From assembly GCA_002104985.1 (NCBI GenBank), contig MCGO01000369.1:1-25207 (forward strand): a stretch of 25,207 bases of DNA, in the 5' to 3' direction. This DNA is from Rhizoclosmatium globosum. Lineage: Eukaryota; Chytridiomycota; Chytridiomycetes; Chytridiales; Chytriomycetaceae. Shown here one piece after another: positions 18,596 through 25,207 of the stretch. The notes beneath the pieces were generated by a model. It had not been told where the DNA came from and did not search any database. It saw only the letters and a program-made list of their open reading frames with translations. Made by a program: the position numbers and the translations under genes. Numbering within the stretch: the first letter of the stretch is position 1; every line of letters begins with the position of its first letter.

Positions 18596-21394
18596 ATGCT
18601 TTGCAACAACGACAACAACGGCGACACGGAAGCGGACATGGAAATCAACGACTGGAACGAAACGACGAGGGCGAACTTGGCGCAGAGGCCTCGGACACTC
18701 GACTCGAATGCGAGGTGCATTCGGACGAGGCCGCCCCGCACTCTGCCACAGAACCACCACCACCAACCACCACCACGGACTCGCTGCTCACTGCTTCAAT
18801 GCTCCAGAATCCAAACAAGGCCGGAACAGGTGCGTGTGTGTTTGTTGACAGGCGATGTGGTGGTCTGACTGCATTTGGACAGGTGGCAGAAGCAAGGACG
18901 AAATCAACAGAATCATCCTCGAGGCGTCAAAGGTTTCTTTCTTGGCTGTTCTTTAACTTTCCTGACATACCCTCTCGAAGAACTCGGCTTACTTCAAGAG
19001 GCAGGGCGAAAAGGCGGAGAAGTTGAATGCGGACATCTGCCAACTCAAAGAACGAGCCGCGAAATTAACTGCTGCAGATCTGGAAGCCAGTGCTGCTGTC
19101 GTTAAAACTCTTGTTGCGGCTCGTGCTGCTACCAGAGACCTCTCAAGGACAATTGTGCATGTCGATATGGTATAACCCTCGCTATGACGGATTATGTGCT
19201 CATATTACAAACCAGGATGCTTTTTATGCATCAGTTGAGGAACTTGACCGTCCTGATCTTAAGGGAAAGCCTATGGCAGTCGGTGGTCCAGTATGTTCCC
19301 CACTCTCGGACAACAGATCTCAAGTATTGAATATTCCAACAGAAAGCTGGTGGAACACTTTGTACGGCAAATTATGAAGCTCGAAAGTGGGGAGTCCGTT
19401 CTGCTATGGCCAGTAAGATTCAGAACTCACCCCGTTGATAAAACTTACAATACCATAGCCCACATTGCTCAAAAGCTCTGTCCAGAGCTTGTTATTCTCA
19501 AGCCCAACTTTGAAAAGTATCAGAAATATTCGAATATTGTTCGCGACGTTTTCAAGCAATATCATGAAAAGTTTACTCCTGCATCGCTGGACGAAGCTTA
19601 TCTCGACCTCACGGAATATCTTCAGCAACACCAGAGACAAATGCGAAGAAGTGGTCGCAAGAATGCGGTCACAAATTCAAGAAAATTCGCAACTAACGGC
19701 TAGTGCCGGCGTTGCTTGCAACAGAATGATTGCCAAAGTTTGTTCTGATATGAGGAAACCCAATGGTCAGTTTATCGTGCCAAGCAACCCTGAATCTATC
19801 CTGGAATTTATGAAAGACTTGCCCATTCGTAAGATTCCTGGAATTGGAAACGTTTCCGAACAATATTTAAAAGCCTTTGGCGTTGAAAAATGTGGGGATT
19901 TAGTAAGTTCATATGAATGTCCAAATATATTCCAATTAATTACAACCAAAAGGAATCTCATCTGCCTCTTCTTCGTCTAGTCTTAAATCCATCGCTATTT
20001 GATCGTTGCATTAGCATAAGTCTTGGCATTGGATCTGTGGATGTGAATCGAAATGATAATGCCATTCAAAAGGGAATAGGACGTGAACAGTTGAGACGCC
20101 ATATGAGTGGCCAATTAAACACTGATTTTTCTTTCACAGGACAGCGAAAATGAAGACACCTGAGGCAATGATCGAGGAGTTGGAAAAGCTTGCTCAACAA
20201 CTCGAAGAAGATATGGGAGAATCGGGTCTTGCAGTACGTTAATTTGCCCTATGATCTCAGCCAGTACTGACATTATGAATCATAGGGTCGCTGCGTCACC
20301 CTCAAACTGAAGAACGAAGACTTTAATTTGTCAACACGTTCTAAAACTTTGTCTCATTATATTTGGAGTGCGGACGATATGTTCAATGTTGCTCAAGAAC
20401 TTTTGTGCAAGGAGTTGGAGGCGAACTCAAACCTTTCATTGCGGCTGATTGGACTTCGTATGTCAACAATCGTCAAGAAGTCTGAACTAAGTCAAAACAA
20501 ATCTATCGTAAGTATTCCGTGCATTTACTTGAATGTGATTCTAACTTGAATCTTGAGTTTGTTGTCGATCCATCAAATGAGGAACCTGATCCAAAGAAAC
20601 CAAAATCCAACGCTCCCAAAACGTGTGACTGCCCAATTTGCTTTGCACCGATCGAAGTGCAAATGATGACCACACACGTGATTTCTTGTATGGAAAAGCA
20701 AGACAGTGAAGCTCAGCAGCAAACTCAGAAACCTTTTCCAAAAACGCAGCCGCCCAAACCAGTCGCGTTGAAAGTACCCACGTTATCGACTGCAAAGAAA
20801 CAGGCAACTCAATTACTAAATATGCCAGTCGCATCAACTTCGCCTTCGTTGGCACCGTCTTCAACTTCATCGTCTTCTTCATCAGTTGATAATGGTCCAA
20901 AGCCTTGTCCAGTCTGCGGCATTCTTCTAACTCTCGCAATTGCTGATAAACATATCGGTCTCTGCTATGTTCGCAAGCATCATCCAGATCGCGTTGATGA
21001 GTGGAAAGAATTCTCCAAGAAGCAGAGTGTTGGTGAAGCCAGTCAAAGTACCAATCCTGTTTCTCCTACAAAGAAAGGTGCATTACCTGGGAAAGGGGGG
21101 AAAGTGAATCATGCTTCGCCTAGGAAGAAAAATGCGGCTTTGAGTGGCTTTGGGATTCAGAAGTACTTTATCAAGAAGGACCATGACGAGTGTGCCTTTG
21201 CGGGAGAGAAACGAAAGCGTGTCGACGATGAACAAGATCGTATTGCTGCTGCTGAAGAGAATGTTGAGGAAGATGAGAATCCGTATGTGTCATCTCAAGG
21301 GCAAAAATACGAAGGTGAATATGGAGCCTGTCCGGTATGTGAGAAAGAAGTTCCAACTGCTTTCTTGGAAACACACGTGAATGGACATTTTTAA
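18596..21394 (+). CDS. POLK: DNA polymerase kappa (Y-family translesion polymerase), ten exons, two frame breaks
   Basis: Exons are 18596-18829, 18883-18932, 18981-19169, 19216-19290, 19343-19412, 19459-19902, 19953-20089, 20140-20233, 20286-20507 and 20558-21394, roughly 784 aa. Key blocks are KDEINRIILEASK (Pol kappa N-clasp), TIVHVDM-DAFYASVEELDRPD with the catalytic Asp, TANYEARKWGVRSAM, SLDEAYLDLTEYL with the second catalytic acids, LTASAGVACNRMIAKVCSD, DLPIRKIPGIGNVSE and GRCVTLKLKNEDFNLSTR (little finger). The tail has two UBZ4-type CCHC fingers (CPICFAP...HVISC, CPVCGIL...HIGLC), a PIP-like GFGIQKYF and a third CCHH finger (CPVCEKEVPT...HVNGHF). Two frame breaks are needed: near 18665 in the acidic N-terminus, where MLCNNDNNGDTEADMEI joins DEGELGAEASD, and near 19630 after DLTEYLQQ. 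The start is therefore uncertain. It bypasses bulky and alkylated lesions in nuclear DNA. Confidence 0.92.
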
Positions 21395-21464
21395 TACATA
21401 TTTCTTATTTATCCTATTCCGCGGCTATTCAGTCTTTGTTTCTTTGTTCCATTCACGTCAACCA

Positions 21465-24400
21465 ATGTCCGACGCTTCACAGAACTCCGGCAATCGAGAA
21501 GATGAGCCTGTTCTTCTTCCTGGCGACGATGGAGCCGTTATTACACCTCCCCAGAGTACTGATGTGACAACGTGAGTCATGTGGCATTTCCGGTCTTCCC
21601 CGGTCCTATCAGTCTCTTGAAGCGGCAGTGGACAGTAAATACAGATATCAATACTTGTATATAATCAACAGCAATTGGCGTTGACTTGGCGTACTGAGCT
21701 GTTTACTTGACATGTCGTTGAGCACATGGACCCTTCCCTTCAACCACTGTTTGCTAATCAAAGAAACCAGTGACTCGAAATTCAACAAGTTCAGTTCCGA
21801 TCCAGTTGGTTTCTTTATTCGATTAGGAGCTGAGTCGACTGCATTCTTGAGCGGAGAAGTGTGTACCACAACCCTTTTTCCATTCACCTCCCACTCATCA
21901 CGTATAACTCAGGGCTGGCAAGGATACCATAACCCAATTGGAGCTCCCGTATTCTATCCGGAATATACGAATGAAATCAAAGAAGCCTTGCGTTCTTCGG
22001 AGCACTGTGAGTTGCGATCTATGACAACACGCGTTTTTGCTGACGAATTCCGGTTTCAATCAAGTGAAGGAAACTGTGAAAACACTTGCAATGAAGAAGG
22101 CCATGACTGATGCGGAAAAGAATATCAGTGCGTCGGGAGGTGGACTGGAACCAACTCGTTTGATGAAGAGGGCTGAAAGGGAAATCTGGGCTAGTGCGGA
22201 TACGATTATTGATGGAATGATTGCTAAGCTGGATTCTATAAGCGAGCTGAAGTAGGTGTTACTCCAGTGACGACGTACATTGACTGGAGGTGGTTTAGAT
22301 TCGTTGCGTTCACGATTCATATATGCTTGTTCGAATGTACCATCAAGGAATTCATATCCGAGAGAAGGAGTTCTTGGAGGTAAGATTGGCGGTTTCGTGT
22401 CATGACAAATGCCAAAATTCTCACACAAACTTAAGCTGAAAAAGACCGCCGAATATGCAGAAGCAAACAAACTATCCATGATTTTCTTGCCATGTCACAA
22501 ATCGCATGTCGATTATTTAGTTATTTCGTATATATTCTATCGTCTTGGACTCGCGTTACCACACATTGCAGCAGGCGATAACCTCAATATGCCAGCCGTT
22601 GGTCACTTACTCAAGCATTGTGGAGGCTTTTTTATTCGACGTCAATGGGGAGATGACGTCTTGTATAACTCAATCATGCGCGAATATATTGAGCTTCTCC
22701 TCCGAAAGGGATACAATATTGAAGCGTTCACAGAAGGAACTCGCTCAAGAATCGGGAAGTTATTGCAACCCAAATTTGGTATCATGAAAATCATTATGGA
22801 GTCTGTTTTGTCTGGTCGAGTGGGCGACTGCATTATTGTTCCAATGTCGATTGGATATGACAAAGTGATTGAAACGGGGAGTTACGTGAGTGAGCTACTT
22901 GGAGCACCAAAGGAGAAGGAAAGCTTGTACCAGCTTTTTCACGAATATGAATGTCTTGGGCGTAAGTACTTTTTCATGCTTCACTCATTGATTAAACAAT
23001 CCCAAAGTTCAAATGGGGACGTATTGATATCAGCTTTGCACGCCCCTTTTCTTTGAAAGAGTATATTGGCTCGCATATGATGCGAAGAGGTATTCGTTTG
23101 AATCCAAGCACCAACGTCAGAGACCGGGATTTGTTGTTGAGAACGTTGGGATTCCGTGTGTTGGCTGATATCAACAAAGTCAGTGTCATTATGCCAACTG
23201 CATTAGGTATGAATACAATGTTCCTAATTCAGTTGCTAATTTCTTGACTCTCTCAAAGTGGGAACTGTTATCTTGACTCTGCGTGGACGTGGTGTTGGTC
23301 GTGACGAGCTCATTCGTAAAATTGAATGGCTTAAACGAGTGATTACTTTGCGTGGTGGGGCTGTTGCTGATTTTGGTGATAATTCGACTGGTTGGGTTGT
23401 GGATCGAGCTATTCAAGTTCTCCGAGACCTTATTGGCCAGAGAACGGACCTACTAGAACCAGTTTTTTACCCTGTCAAACGATTTGAGCTCAGCTTTTAC
23501 AGGAATCAGGTCATCCATCTGTTTATCACCGAAGGTAATCTGTGCTGAATCGTTCATATTTTTACTCACAACATCGCATAGCCATTCTATCCTGCTCATT
23601 ATATGCGACGGTTAAACAAGGTGGTCCAATTCACATTCAAAAGTCAAAATCTTTCCCAACCTTGAAAAACGACTGTGGCTTCTTGAGTAAACTCCTCAAA
23701 GCCGAGTTCATCTATGGATCTGACGGTCTCACACAAAATATGCTCAAAACAATCAAGGCTATGGTTAATCTTGAAGTCATGGCCATCGAGGAGGAACTTG
23801 GATTGGATGGAGTTCCAACTGGAACAAAATGGCTTTCATTGAGTGCAGAGGAGCGCAAGATAGGCCGAGAAACTTTTGGTAAGCATAAATGATAGTGTGC
23901 TCAACATAACAATGTTACTAGACTTCTTTTGCTTTCTCCTCTGGCCTTTCATTGAAAACGTATTGGCTTGCTGCTGTTTCTTGTTTTGCTCTGCTCCCTC
24001 CTCAGCTTCCAGTGTCCGAACCAATGTGGTTTGACGAACGTATATTCTATGATAAAGCCCAATTTCTCGGGAAAACACTCTATTACGAAGGTTAACTGTC
24101 TTTCTCTGCTTCTTTGTTTATTGAATTTCTCCGTCAGGCGACTTATCATACTTTGAGGCTGTAAACAAGGAAACTCTGAAAAACGGCTTTGAAAGATTGA
24201 AAGCTATGGGCGTGCTACTTTATCGTAAGGTCAAGCGAGGAATGGACAGTGTTCCTGTAGTAGCACTGGCACCAGAATGGCTTCCACCGCGCCCGCTGCC
24301 AAAATCACCAAAAGCCAATTCACCAACAACTGACGTGAAGATGCGGTTAAAACCGCTTCACTTCATTGTTTGGTTCAAAGCCTGCAGAACCATCACTCCT

Positions 24401-24645
24401 CTCCCTTGACGGAACAGAAAACACCCCAAGATTCATTCGATGAAAACTGGCGCTACTTTCAGCCGGAAGGAAAGTTATGGGAGCTGTGTGAACAGATTGG
24501 AAAATACAGACGTGAAGGGAAGAACAGGAGAGACACCGCCACTGTAGCTACGCGTGTTTTGAGTCTTGCATCTGTCGCAGGAGTATGTTTGATGGATGCG
24601 GACAAAAATGTGGGAAGAGTGAGAAAGAAGGAAGCCAAGCTGTAA
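21465..24645 (+). CDS. Glycerol-3-phosphate acyltransferase, PlsB/GPAM type, twelve exons, three frame breaks
   Basis: Exons are 21465-21571, 21771-21858, 21913-22006, 22065-22251, 22299-22379, 22436-22961, 23008-23206, 23259-23534, 23582-23878, 23922-24090, 24138-24334 and 24388-24645, about 826 aa. Acyltransferase block I is FLPCHKSHVDYLVISYIFY (about residue 203 on), then PHIAAGDNLNMPAVG, GGFFIRRQWGDD, FTEGTRSRIGKLLQPKFG and IIVPMSIGYDKV. The region FELSFYRNQVIHLFITEAI matches animal GPAM and bacterial PlsB beyond the catalytic domain, and GKLWELCEQIGKYRREGKN closes it. It makes lysophosphatidic acid from glycerol-3-phosphate and acyl-CoA on membranes. The last residues are KKEAKL, a plausible peroxisomal PTS1. 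Single-base breaks are needed near 22318, at the G run 22958-22960 and at the A run 23954-23957. The 199-nt first intron is chosen for its CTAAT branch and CAG acceptor. Confidence 0.9.
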
Positions 24646-25207
24646 AAGGCCATAATAAAGCGCCATTGTTGGTTGTGTGGAAATTTTTGCAACTCGTCTG
24701 CCTGACTGCTTTTGCTGCTTTGGCGCTCTTTCTCTTGACTCTTGGGCTCTCTCATACACTCTTGGTAAGTACTTTCAATGATATAGGGCAGCCTTGCGTG
24801 GCCCAGTGAAGCAGAGGCAATTGGGGGCCCAGAGCGATGGCTGCAGATCTCCAAACCCCTTCGGACTGCCACCCGTGTTTCTTTGCGATTAACCTGCTTT
24901 TCTTTTCATATGCTCTTCCTTGATTTGTTCTTTTCGCTTTGGCAGTTCTTTCTCTCTTGAGCCTTGTGTGACAGCAATGGACCAACCTGGACTTGGAGCT
25001 GTGGTGAGTATCACAGCTTGCGCGATCTGTCTATTGTCAGAAATACACTGGATTCTGTCGTGATGGGGCTGTTTTGGGGTGGATGTGAAGTTCAGGGAAT
25101 CAATCGTTTGATCGAAGGACTTCAGAGGAAGGAATGCGTGTCTCAACGGAAGCTTTATGTGACCAAGAAGTGCATGCGAAGGATTTACGTTTCAAACTCA
25201 TGCTGGA
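24646..25207 (+). other. Right end: no resolved gene; possible 5' part of a rightward gene
   Basis: After the acyltransferase there is a 36-residue hydrophobic open stretch without its own ATG (24657-24764) ending at a good donor GTAAGT. Further right an ATG at 24977 opens MDQPGLGAV before a donor-like GTGAGT. A different frame stays open from about 24961 to the window end and reads IVRNTLDSVVMGLFWGG and later RKLYVTKKCMRR. I cannot choose a model: the region follows three genes with frame breaks, so frames here may also be unreliable. I recognise no domain. Confidence 0.3.
24654..24659 (+). terminator. Candidate polyadenylation signal of the acyltransferase gene
   Basis: AATAAA eight bases after the TAA stop at 24643-24645. 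Its position supports the -AKL ending rather than splicing onward. Confidence 0.4.

Noticed and set aside
17876..18766. A 296-codon minus-strand open frame running past the chitin synthase B start
   Set aside because: Its left part is the shifted N-terminal frame of chitin synthase B and its right part is antisense to Pol kappa exon 1.
24335..24387. A fourth frame break in the acyltransferase
   Set aside because: The frame change is resolved by a 53-nt intron with donor GTGAAG and acceptor CTGCAG that joins conserved sequence in frame.
24780..24890. A tRNA or other classical ncRNA in the GC-rich stretch
   Set aside because: No cloverleaf, A/B box arrangement or snRNA signature could be found; only a nested inverted repeat is visible.
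1..25207. CRISPR arrays, bacterial operons, phage or integron features
   Set aside because: The window is intron-rich fungal nuclear DNA; no direct-repeat arrays or prokaryotic signals were seen.

Overview
The window is nuclear DNA of a filamentous or zoosporic fungus, probably an early-diverging lineage rather than Dikarya. This is inferred from two tandem chitin synthases, a full-length PlsB/GPAM-type glycerol-3-phosphate acyltransferase, an ASNSD1 homologue, a Pol kappa with UBZ fingers, and compact genes with many tiny introns. Most introns are 43-62 nt with GTRNGY-like donors and CTAAY/TTAAC-like branch points; a few are longer (88, 121, 199 and 217 nt). Gene spacing is tight, from 20 to about 235 bp.

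Left part (1-4,642): the first exon of a leftward gene (possibly a short-chain dehydrogenase), then a five-intron-free-of-error cytochrome P450 of 506 aa (four introns), then an HSL/AADAC-type alpha/beta hydrolase. Between these two lies an 832-bp non-autonomous element with 16-bp perfect terminal inverted repeats and a TTA target duplication (PIF/Harbinger-like MITE). Removing it with one TTA copy restores an ATG and a 15-residue hydrophobic N-terminus in frame with the hydrolase, so it appears to have landed in codon 3/4 of that gene.

Middle part (4,872-11,855): an ASNSD1-type asparagine synthetase-like protein (eight exons), Tom40 (three exons), a small intronless F-box protein, and a convergent seven-exon class 3 lipase with an N-terminal membrane segment.

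Right-centre (12,031-18,494, minus strand): two tandem division 1 chitin synthases, A and B, 157 bp apart, with matching exon borders.

Right part (18,596-25,207, plus strand): DNA polymerase kappa, reading divergently from chitin synthase B across 101 bp; then the PlsB-like acyltransferase ending in -AKL; then an unresolved right end.

A striking pattern is that every spliced model left of about 17.63 kb reads cleanly, whereas the three genes between about 17.63 and 23.96 kb (chitin synthase B 5' part, Pol kappa, acyltransferase) together need about eleven single-base corrections to follow their conserved proteins. This looks more like local sequence or assembly error than three adjacent dying genes, but reads are needed to decide. 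All functional calls are from motif recognition by eye; no database search was run.
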